Below, one piece after another: positions 1-6,434 of a stretch of 61,343 bases of DNA. This DNA comes from an uncultured Thiohalocapsa sp. Its GTDB lineage: Bacteria; Pseudomonadota; Gammaproteobacteria; Chromatiales; Chromatiaceae. The position numbers were made by a program, and so were the translations under genes. Under the pieces are notes generated by a model that saw only the letters and a program-made list of their open reading frames with translations, was not told the DNA's origin and did not search any database. The first letter of the stretch is position 1, and each line of letters begins with the position of its first letter. The stretch covers positions 1 through 61,343 of the forward strand of contig NZ_CAJXWY010000023.1 in the NCBI RefSeq assembly GCF_913062725.1, in the 5' to 3' direction.

Positions 1-105
1 CGTGAATACGTCCCTGTAGGCTTCACGACAGCATCCCTGCTGTCGAGACCCCCGCCAGCCGCAACCCAGCCCGCAGAAAGCGAAAACCGAGATGCGACGG
101 GTATA
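1..105 (+). repeat. Dispersed 105-bp repeat, copy 1 (REP-like double hairpin)
   Basis: This stretch is nearly identical to 10275-10379; I count about four differences in 105 bases. It opens with two consecutive inverted repeats. The first pairs CGTGAA (1-6) with TTCACG (22-27), with an inner TAC/GTA. The second is GACAGCA (27-33), loop TCCC, TGCTGTC (38-44). A conserved non-palindromic tail (about 55-105) ends in GCGACGGGTATA. The element may begin before base 1, because the window starts here. The hairpin part resembles REP/BIME-type dispersed repeats. The conserved tail suggests it is more than a terminator-like hairpin. Confidence 0.85.
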
Positions 106-107
106 AT
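102..107 (+). promoter_or_regulatory. Consensus -10 box at the end of repeat copy 1
   Basis: TATAAT lies at the 3' edge of the repeat, directly after GCGACGGG. No convincing -35 hexamer sits 16-18 bases upstream, so activity would rest on the -10 and its flank or on an activator. It points toward nadC and would give a leader of roughly 310 nt. Confidence 0.4.
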
Positions 108-427
108 AGACGACGGCGGCAGAAAGAGACCTCCCAGCCGTGGCGAGCGCCCGGTACGCGCGGCTCGAGAAACCCGGTCGGCGGCTCTCAGCCGAGGCGC
201 GTTGCGGCGATGGCGCCGTCGCGGTACGGCGACGCCCGAATTCGTCTCCCGCACCCTGCTGCAGCTGTGCGCCGACGCGTCATCGTCGGTGAGCCTGGCT
301 CAGACGTCTCTGGTCCCGACGCGGATGGCCTCGGCGGCAGGGGGCGCCCGCACCAACGGTAGCCCGCCGCCGCCGCACCGGCGGTCTCTGTCGCTTGCCA
401 ACGTCTTCAACCGCCGCAGGTTCCGTT
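106..427. other. Intergenic region / possible long nadC leader
   Basis: GC-rich stretch between repeat copy 1 and nadC. I see no supported gene, RNA gene or clear terminator here. If the -10 box at 102-107 is used, this would be the nadC 5' untranslated region. Confidence 0.5.
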
Positions 428-1303
428 ATGTCTGTTGCGTCAGCACCCGCCGCACTTTCCGCCTGTCTGCCGCCCCTCGATCACATCCGTGCGCATGTGC
501 AGCGCGCCCTCGATGAGGATGTTGGCAGCGGCGACCTCACCGCCGCCTTGTTGCCGGCGCACCAACGGGCCCGCGCGCAGGTGCTCACCCGCGAGCCGGC
601 GGTGCTCTGCGGCCAAGCCTGGTTCGAGCAAAGCTTTCGGCTCATCGATGCCGGTGTCGCCGTGAAGTGGCTCGCCGGCGACGGCGACGCAGTGGCGTCC
701 GGTGCGGGGTTGTGCGAGGTCGAAGGCCCGCTGCGCGCCCTGCTCACCGCAGAGCGCACGGCGCTCAATTATCTGCAAACGCTCTCCGGCACAGCCACCC
801 GCGCGCGGCGCTACGCCGATGCGGTCGCTGGTCTGCCTGTGCGCATCCTCGACACCCGCAAGACCCTGCCGGGCCTGCGCCGCGAGCAGAAATACGCCGT
901 CTGCTGCGGTGGTTGTCACAATCATCGGATGGGACTGTACGACGCGGTCCTGATCAAGGAGAACCACATCGCCGCGGCCGGCAGCATTGCTGCGGCGCTG
1001 GGGACGGCACGCCGGCGAGTACCGGCGGCGGTGCCGGTGGAGATCGAAGTGGAGTCCATCGACCAGCTGCGGGAGGCTTTGACCGCCGGAGTCGAGCGGG
1101 TGCTGCTGGATAATTTTTCCCCTGCCGATCTGCGCCGCGCGGTGGCGGTGAGCCGGGGACGGGCATGGCTCGAGGCGTCGGGTGGTGTCGCGCTGGATGA
1201 GCTGCGGGAGATCGCCGAAACCGGCGTGGATGCCATCTCCGTCGGTGATCTGACCAAGAGTGTGCAGGCGGTGGATCTGTCCATGCGCCTGCTGGATGCC
1301 TGA
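428..1303 (+). CDS. nadC: Nicotinate-nucleotide pyrophosphorylase (quinolinate phosphoribosyltransferase)
   Basis: Converts quinolinate and PRPP to nicotinate mononucleotide, CO2 and pyrophosphate in de novo NAD synthesis (cytosol). The 291-residue product has the family layout: an N-terminal domain with EDVGSGDLT, the [17 protein letters not shown] segment, the [10 protein letters not shown] substrate-binding motif, [10 protein letters not shown], and the C-terminal barrel motifs LLDNF, EASGG and [10 protein letters not shown] chose the ATG at 428 (MSVASAPAA); an in-frame ATG at 395 would add 11 residues of unconserved sequence. The gene stands alone here; the next gene has its own AT-rich promoter region. 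Identification is firm. Confidence 0.96.
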   Translation: MSVASAPAALSACLPPLDHIRAHVQRALDEDVGSGDLTAALLPAHQRARAQVLTREPAVLCGQAWFEQSFRLIDAGVAVKWLAGDGDAVASGAGLCEVEGPLRALLTAERTALNYLQTLSGTATRARRYADAVAGLPVRILDTRKTLPGLRREQKYAVCCGGCHNHRMGLYDAVLIKENHIAAAGSIAAALGTARRRVPAAVPVEIEVESIDQLREALTAGVERVLLDNFSPADLRRAVAVSRGRAWLEASGGVALDELREIAETGVDAISVGDLTKSVQAVDLSMRLLDA

Positions 1304-1339
1304 CGGGTACCGCACGCCCTTCGGCGATCGATAGCCAAA

Positions 1340-1465
1340 GACTATCATTTGATGTGAGTCAATTAAAAATAAAAATTTCGTATTTTAGAAGATTCTAATA
1401 TTATAGTGCTTGCTGTCGCAGACAACGCGCAGCGCTTGCTAACCCAGAATACGAGGAAACTACAG
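1340..1465 (+). promoter_or_regulatory. AT-rich promoter island upstream of the sulfur globule gene
   Basis: In a window of very high GC, bases about 1340-1408 are strikingly AT-rich. They contain a TATTAT box at 1399-1404 in the right place for a start site near 1411. A -35 hexamer is not convincing (TTTCGT around 1376-1381). A ribosome-binding site GAGGA at 1453-1457 precedes the ATG at 1466. This fits a strongly transcribed gene with a leader of about 55 nt. Confidence 0.45.
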
Positions 1466-1837
1466 ATGAAAAAGCTTGCTACCGCCGCCGCCATCGCCGC
1501 CCTGCTGGGCGTTTCCGCCTCCGCCAGTGCCTGGTGGGGTCCGGGCTGGGGTGGCCCGGGTTACGGCTCCGGCTGGGGCGACGGCGTCGGCGACATGTTC
1601 AGCGATATGTTCGGCGACGGCTACGGCGACTTCAACATGAGCATGTCCGGCGGCGGTCGTGGCTGGGGTCGGGGCCGCGGTTACGGCTATGGTCGCGGCT
1701 ACGGCTACGGTCAGCCTTACTACGGCGGCTATGGCTATCCGTATGGCTATGGTTACCCCGGCTATGCCGCGCCTTACGGTGCCCCCTATGGCATGCCGGC
1801 GGCCCCCGCTGCGCCGAGCCAGCCCGAGGCGAAGTAA
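1466..1837 (+). CDS. Sulfur globule protein (Gly/Tyr-rich, secreted)
   Basis: A 123-residue protein with a clear Sec signal peptide ([15 protein letters not shown], cleavage expected after SASA, residue 22). The mature part is dominated by Gly, Tyr and Trp, with repeats of the [11 protein letters not shown] type and a Pro/Ala-rich tail. The mature start WWGPGW and this composition match the sulfur globule envelope proteins (Sgp) of Chromatiaceae, which coat periplasmic sulfur deposits. An acidic patch with [18 protein letters not shown] near residues 38-55 interrupts the Gly/Tyr repeats. The start is set by the SD at 1453-1457. The gene sits between nadC and a convergent glycosyltransferase, so it is monocistronic. 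Family assignment rests on composition and signal peptide, not on catalytic motifs. An unrelated Gly-rich cell-surface protein is the main alternative. Confidence 0.8.
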   Translation: MKKLATAAAIAALLGVSASASAWWGPGWGGPGYGSGWGDGVGDMFSDMFGDGYGDFNMSMSGGGRGWGRGRGYGYGRGYGYGQPYYGGYGYPYGYGYPGYAAPYGAPYGMPAAPAAPSQPEAK

Positions 1838-1894
1838 GGCGCGATCCACGCCGCTCCTGCACCCCGCAGAGCGGCGTCGGTATTGGATCTTGCG

Positions 1895-1910
1895 GCGGCA
1901 GGGATGCCGC
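1895..1910. repeat. Hairpin sharing the repeat's GCATCCCTGC apex
   Basis: GCGGCA (1895-1900), loop GGGA, TGCCGC (1905-1910). Read on the minus strand it is GCGGCATCCCTGCCGC, with the same ten-base apex as the second hairpin of the 105-bp repeat. It lies between two convergent genes and could act as a weak terminator for either. There is no T-run. Confidence 0.4.
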
Positions 1911-1997
1911 TCCACCCCCCTGTCGTATCAAACCAGCCCGCTGGCGCCGCCCTTTCCCCGCCCCGGCCGCCGTGGGTACTGCCATGATCGCCTGATC

Positions 1998-3212
1998 TCA
2001 GACGCCGTTCCCCGATGGCGTCGGACCGGGGCGCCCGAGCACCGTTTCGGTGGCCGCCGGGCGCCGCTCGCGTACCACATCGAGGAGGCGTTCCTCGACG
2101 CTGGCGATGACTTGCGGCCAGCTCAGGGACTCTGCGGTTTGGCGTGCGGCCCTCCCCATGGCGCGCAGTTGTGCGGGCGCGGCGGCTGCCGTCAGTGCCT
2201 GGTCCATGAAGGCGGTCTCATCGCCGCAGGGTGTCAGTAGGCCGTTGGTGCCATGGCGGATATGCTCGTGTGCGGCGGCGTAGTCGAAGGCGCTCACGGT
2301 CAGCCCGCTCGCCATGGCTTCTGTGACCACGTTGCCGAAGGTCTCCGTCAGGCTGGGGAAGAGAAACAGATCGCCGCTCGCATAATGTGTGGCGAGCGCC
2401 TCGTCGGTGCGGGCACCGACGAACCGATAGCCCGGGTGGCTTCGGGCGAGGCGCGCGCGCCCGGGGCCGTCCCCCACGAGCACGCAGCGTATGTTGCCAA
2501 TGCGTGCGGTCAGTGCGTCCATGGTGTCGAGGGCGAGGCCGATGTTCTTCTCGGCGGCGATGCGCCCCACGTAGAGGGCGACCACGTCGTCGGCGCCACA
2601 GCCCCATTCTCGGCGCAGTGCATGGCTGCGTCGGACGGGATCGAACAGCCCGGTGTCGACGCCACGGCTGAACAGATGAACGTTGCGAAAGCCGGCGTCC
2701 CGGAGCTGGCTGCGCAGCGCCGTCGTCGGCACGAGGGTGGCGTCGGAGCGATTGTGGAAGCTCTTCAACGTGTTGACGATGGGCTGGGTGAGCAGCCCCA
2801 GACCATAGTGGCGGCTGTATTGGTGAAACTGGGTATGGAAGCCAGTGATCACCGGAATGGAGGACTGTAATGCCGCCTGCAGCGCCGCATGGCCCAGCGG
2901 CCCCTGCGTGGCGACGTAGAGCACCTCCGGGCGTCGCCGCAGCCACAGCTGCCGCAAGCGCCAATACACCGGCAGGCCGAAGCGCAGGCCGCGATAGCCG
3001 GGGATCGGCAGGCCGGGTACCAGGAAGTGCCCGCGTGGTGGCCGGACTCCCCGGTCGGCGGCCTGGCGTGGGCGCACCAGCAACACGTGATGACCGCGTT
3101 CGGCGAGCCCGCCGACGAGCTGGCGCATGGTGTTGGCGACGCCATTGATTTCCGGAGGATAGGTCTCGGTGACGACGGCGATGCGCGTGCCGGGTTGCTT
3201 CGGGTTCGCCAT
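1998..3212 (-). CDS. Glycosyltransferase family 4 (probable glycolipid glycosyltransferase)
   Basis: A 404-residue GT-B fold enzyme. The N-terminal Rossmann half begins RIAVVTETYPPEINGVANTM, typical of GT4 enzymes that glycosylate lipids (SqdX/MgtA-like). The C-terminal half has the donor-site features YVGRIAAEKN, LVGDGPG and the EX7E motif in TETFGNVVTEAM. No signal peptide is apparent; it probably acts at the cytoplasmic face of the membrane. It is last in a minus-strand operon behind olsB and olsA (35 bases after olsA), which suggests the acceptor is a membrane lipid such as diacylglycerol or ornithine lipid. That acceptor and the donor sugar are inference. The family is certain; the substrate is not. 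Confidence 0.85.
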   Translation of the reverse strand: MANPKQPGTRIAVVTETYPPEINGVANTMRQLVGGLAERGHHVLLVRPRQAADRGVRPPRGHFLVPGLPIPGYRGLRFGLPVYWRLRQLWLRRRPEVLYVATQGPLGHAALQAALQSSIPVITGFHTQFHQYSRHYGLGLLTQPIVNTLKSFHNRSDATLVPTTALRSQLRDAGFRNVHLFSRGVDTGLFDPVRRSHALRREWGCGADDVVALYVGRIAAEKNIGLALDTMDALTARIGNIRCVLVGDGPGRARLARSHPGYRFVGARTDEALATHYASGDLFLFPSLTETFGNVVTEAMASGLTVSAFDYAAAHEHIRHGTNGLLTPCGDETAFMDQALTAAAAPAQLRAMGRAARQTAESLSWPQVIASVEERLLDVVRERRPAATETVLGRPGPTPSGNGV

Positions 3213-3247
3213 GGGTGCACCGATGTTCCAGATCCGGGGGCAGAGGC

Positions 3248-4075
3248 TCAGGCGGCCTTCGCCGCAAGGGGGGTTGCCTGCGCTGTTGCCGCGTCGGTGC
3301 CGCGGCGGCGCCGTCGCAGCTCGTCATCGATGGCGGTGCGCGTGGCCTCCGCCAGCTCGCGGCGACTGCCCGTGGGGCTCAGCACCGGAGGCAGGAACGT
3401 CAGTGTCACCGACAACTGCGGATGCCTCAGGATGCGTCCGAGGTGTGCGATCAGGGTGTCATCGCCTACGAAGGGTGCCACCGTATCCGGTTTTGGGCCG
3501 CAGCCGTAGTGGATGGCCACGGGCTGGACCGGCATGCTGCTGGCATCGACAGCCGCGAACAGCCGTGCATGGAAGTGCAGCAGGGTGTGGCCGGTTCCGG
3601 TCGTGCCTTCCGGGAAGAGCGCAACACGCTCACCGGCCTGCAGCAGCAGGGCAATCTCCCGGGCGATGCTCGTCGCCCGATGGGCGCCGCGCGGCAGAAA
3701 CAGCGTCCCGGCGAGCTCAGCGAGCCAGCCCACCAGCGGCCAGCGGCGCACGTCAGCTTTAGAGACGAAACGCATCGGTGCCGCGCCGCCGAGCACCGAG
3801 ATGTCGAGCCAGGACACGTGATTGGCGGCGACGAGTGCGCCCGCAGCGGCGCTGCCCCGACAGCTCACGCTGAGCCCCAGGCAGTGGCATAGCCGGCGAT
3901 GCCACCAGGCCACCAGCGCTGACAGCCAAGGCGGCGACGCATTGAGGCGATGCAGCAGCGCCACGCCGGCGCCGAGCATCGCCCCGGTGAGCAGGTGCTC
4001 GCCCAGGCGCAGTGCCCGCCAGATCGGGATCAGCCTCGGGATCAGCTTCAGCAGCAGGCGTTTCGCGCTGTTCAA
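3248..4075 (-). CDS. olsA: Lyso-ornithine lipid O-acyltransferase (PlsC-type)
   Basis: A 275-residue PlsC-family acyltransferase. It has the catalytic HX4D motif (H86-VSWL-D91, in ANHVSWLD), the FPEGTTG motif that binds the acceptor phosphate or head group, and a hydrophobic N-terminus. In ornithine-lipid synthesis OlsA adds the second acyl chain to lyso-ornithine lipid. It could instead be a 1-acylglycerol-3-phosphate acyltransferase (PlsC), but the gene directly follows olsB. The start codon is TTG at 4075-4073 and overlaps the olsB stop (TTGA), implying translational coupling. The assignment to OlsA over PlsC rests mainly on the neighbour. Confidence 0.8.
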   Translation of the reverse strand: MNSAKRLLLKLIPRLIPIWRALRLGEHLLTGAMLGAGVALLHRLNASPPWLSALVAWWHRRLCHCLGLSVSCRGSAAAGALVAANHVSWLDISVLGGAAPMRFVSKADVRRWPLVGWLAELAGTLFLPRGAHRATSIAREIALLLQAGERVALFPEGTTGTGHTLLHFHARLFAAVDASSMPVQPVAIHYGCGPKPDTVAPFVGDDTLIAHLGRILRHPQLSVTLTFLPPVLSPTGSRRELAEATRTAIDDELRRRRRGTDAATAQATPLAAKAA

Positions 4076-4845
4076 TGCTCGCTGACACGCTCGAGAAAAT
4101 GGCGGGCGTAGGTCGCATTCAGCTCGCCGAGATCCAGCAGCATCAAGATGTCGCCCACGTTGAAATCGGGGTCGCGGCAGGCCTCACCGCAGGCGCGCGC
4201 ACCCAAGCGCACATAAGCCTTCAGCAATGCCGGCAGCGGTGCGTCCAAAACGGCCTCAGGGACGTCGGTGCGCAGCAGTGGCAGCTTGGGTGTGACCCGG
4301 AGCCTCGGCGCTGCCATGGCCTGTCTGCGTATGCGATTCATGATCGCCGCCGCCTGTACGTCACCCTCACCCAGTGGCACCGATGCACAACCGAACAGGT
4401 AATCGATGTTGTGGAGCTGAATATAGCCTGCAATGCCCGACCAAAGCACGGCGATGGCGGCGCCCTGACGACAGTCGGCGGAGATGCAGGTGCGACCCAC
4501 CTCCAAGAGCTTGCCGGGTAGTGCGGAGATGGCGCCCAGATCGAATTCGGTCTCCGCGTAAAAGCCTCCGGTCCGCCGGGCCGTCTCGCCATTCAAAAGT
4601 CGTGTACAGCCCACCACGGTGTCGGTGCGCGTGTCCCGCACCAACAAGTGGTGACAGTATGCATCGAACGCGTCGGCGTCGAGCGCCGTGGCGCCATGCT
4701 CATGTGTGAGCTTGGCGCCCAGTTCTTCGGCGAAGACACGATAACGCAACGCTTGCGCCTGGCGTACCGCCTGCGGCCCCGCCGCCAGTTCCACATACAG
4801 ACGTGCGCCCCGTCGTACCGGGAGCGCGGACGCGTTGACCCCCAT
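4072..4845 (-). CDS. olsB: Ornithine-acyl-ACP N-acyltransferase (GNAT-like)
   Basis: A 257-residue protein of the Acetyltransf_5/OlsB family. It shows the typical run QALRYRVFAEELGA, then FDAYCHHLLVRD, VVGCTRLL, LEVGRTCISADCRQGAAI and DYLFGCASV. OlsB joins a 3-hydroxyacyl chain to the alpha-amino group of ornithine, the first step of ornithine-lipid synthesis. I chose the ATG at 4845 because GAGGTGA lies four bases upstream of it; an ATG at 4866 has no such site. It heads an operon with olsA and a glycosyltransferase. A Pho-box-like array lies about 80-110 bases upstream on the same strand. Confidence 0.88.
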   Translation of the reverse strand: MGVNASALPVRRGARLYVELAAGPQAVRQAQALRYRVFAEELGAKLTHEHGATALDADAFDAYCHHLLVRDTRTDTVVGCTRLLNGETARRTGGFYAETEFDLGAISALPGKLLEVGRTCISADCRQGAAIAVLWSGIAGYIQLHNIDYLFGCASVPLGEGDVQAAAIMNRIRRQAMAAPRLRVTPKLPLLRTDVPEAVLDAPLPALLKAYVRLGARACGEACRDPDFNVGDILMLLDLGELNATYARHFLERVSEH

Positions 4846-4927
4846 GAGCTCACCTCGCGCAACCATGGGACCCGCGGCTGAACCCTCGGGTCGAGGGCGT
4901 AACTTAGCCCACCGGTGTTGCGGCAGC

Positions 4928-4956
4928 GTGAGGAAACAATGACAGAAAGGTGAATG
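4928..4956 (-). promoter_or_regulatory. Candidate PhoB box array upstream of olsB
   Basis: On the minus strand this reads CATTCAC-N4-CTGTCAT-N4-TCCTCAC. The middle unit matches the Pho half-site CTGTCAT at all seven positions. The flanking units keep the TCA core with exact 11-bp spacing, as expected for tandem PhoB sites. It lies about 80-110 bases upstream of the olsB start. Ornithine lipids are known in several bacteria to be induced by phosphate starvation, which fits. Confidence 0.45.
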
Positions 4957-4974
4957 CCAGGGCGTGTCGCGGGC

Positions 4975-5640
4975 TCAGGTTGCTCCGCCATGTAGTGAGA
5001 TCACCGGCCAGCCGTGCTGCTGGGCCGCGGCCGCCAACAACGGATCCGGGTCCACCGCCACCGGATGGTCGACGCGCTCCAGCAGCGGTAGATCATTGAT
5101 GGAGTCGCTGTAGAAATGGCTGCCGACGAGGCTCGCGTCGTGCTCTGCGAGCCAGTTCACGAGCCTGCTGACCTTGCCCTCGCGAAAGGCTGGGGTGCCG
5201 GCGACACGGCCGGTGAAGCCAGCACCGTCGCGCTCTGGCTCCGTGGCGATGAGATGCGGGATACCGAAGCGCGCCACGATGGGGGCGGTCACAAAGGCAT
5301 TGGTGGCCGTGATGACCAACAGGGTATCGCCGGCCGCGCGGTGGCGTGCCACCAAGTTCAGCGCCGGCTGGCGGATCAGCGGGGCGATGTGCTGCTCGAC
5401 GAACTCCTGGCGCCAGCGCAGCAGCACCTCGGGCGGGTGCTCGCGCAGCGGGCGCAGCGCAAAGGCGAGAAAGGCGTCGATATCCAGGCGCCCGGCCTTG
5501 TAGTCGGCGTAGAAGCGGGCGTTGGCCGCCTCGTAGGCGTCGCCATCGACCACGCCGCGGGCCACCAGGTGCTGGCCCCAGAGGTAGTCCGAATCGCCGG
5601 CGAGCAGGGTGTTGTCGAGATCGAAGATGGCGAGTGGCAT
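4975..5640 (-). CDS. HAD-superfamily subfamily IB hydrolase (SerB-like phosphatase)
   Basis: A 221-residue HAD phosphatase. Motif I is [12 protein letters not shown] with nucleophile D7 and acid/base D9. Motif II is LLVITATN. The Mg-binding motif IV is [11 protein letters not shown]. This arrangement matches the HAD-IB (TIGR01490-type) proteins often found beside rppH. The substrate is unknown; phosphoserine or lysophospholipid-like phosphates are possible from family members. The ATG at 5640 aligns with the family start. The gene is divergent from rppH. Confidence 0.85.
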   Translation of the reverse strand: MPLAIFDLDNTLLAGDSDYLWGQHLVARGVVDGDAYEAANARFYADYKAGRLDIDAFLAFALRPLREHPPEVLLRWRQEFVEQHIAPLIRQPALNLVARHRAAGDTLLVITATNAFVTAPIVARFGIPHLIATEPERDGAGFTGRVAGTPAFREGKVSRLVNWLAEHDASLVGSHFYSDSINDLPLLERVDHPVAVDPDPLLAAAAQQHGWPVISLHGGAT

Positions 5641-5778
5641 GCTGCAACGGGTCTCCGGACGGATGCTGCTCAAGGTAGCCGAAGACCGAAGCATCAGCAA
5701 AGACTGAAATACCAGTGGATTTGCCCGGTTGCCGGCGAGTGTGGAAAAATGCCGGTTGGCTCAACGAGGTACGCCACC

Positions 5779-6384
5779 TTGATCGACCCGGAAGGTTTTC
5801 GCCCCAACGTCGGTATTATTCTCAGCAACGAGCAGCGCCGACTGTTCTGGGGTCGGCGTATCGGCCAGAACGCCTGGCAGTTTCCACAGGGTGGCATCCG
5901 CGCCGACGAAACCCCCTTACAGGCCATGTATCGGGAGCTGGAAGAAGAGGTGGGCCTGTGCCCGCATCAAGTGACGGTGCTCGGCTGCACCCAAGGTTGG
6001 CTGCGCTATCGGCTGCCCCGGCGCTTCATTCGCCGGCGTTGCGGGCCCACCTGCATCGGCCAAAAGCAGATCTGGTTCATGCTACGCGTCGACTGCGGCG
6101 AAAACGCCTTCTGTCTCGATCGCTCCGAGAAACCGGAGTTCGATGCCTGGCGCTGGGTGCGCTATTGGCACCCACTGCGTGAGGTGGTGTACTTCAAGCG
6201 CCATGTCTACGCCCAGGCGCTGGAGGAACTGGCGCCTCTGCTCTATCCGGAGCATGCGCAACGGCCGGTGCGCCCCACCGAGCCCGGCGAGACCGACGGC
6301 GCACGACACGGCGAGTCCCCCAAGCCCGGGGGCCGGCACCGTGCACCGCAGATGGCCAGTCAGCTGCGCCAGCGCCGGCGCTGA
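5779..6384 (+). CDS. rppH: RNA pyrophosphohydrolase (Nudix)
   Basis: Removes pyrophosphate from 5'-triphosphorylated mRNA and so opens it to RNase E decay. The Nudix box GX5EX7REX2EEXG is intact in [22 protein letters not shown]. The family start [14 protein letters not shown] falls exactly on a TTG at 5779, with GAGG at 5766-5769 as ribosome site. An upstream ATG at 5749 would add ten residues and is less likely. At 201 residues it is a little longer than the E. coli enzyme, with a basic, probably disordered tail after residue 165. ptsP follows on the same strand, as in many gammaproteobacteria. Confidence 0.93.
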   Translation: MIDPEGFRPNVGIILSNEQRRLFWGRRIGQNAWQFPQGGIRADETPLQAMYRELEEEVGLCPHQVTVLGCTQGWLRYRLPRRFIRRRCGPTCIGQKQIWFMLRVDCGENAFCLDRSEKPEFDAWRWVRYWHPLREVVYFKRHVYAQALEELAPLLYPEHAQRPVRPTEPGETDGARHGESPKPGGRHRAPQMASQLRQRRR

Positions 6385-6434
6385 CGCCGCGCCCGTGCCA
6401 GGCGCAGGATCGCCGGCCGCGCAACACTCCGACT

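Noticed and set aside
5116..5778. Upstream in-frame extension of rppH
   Set aside because: It overlaps the HAD hydrolase gene on the other strand, and family similarity begins exactly at the TTG at 5779 after a good ribosome site.
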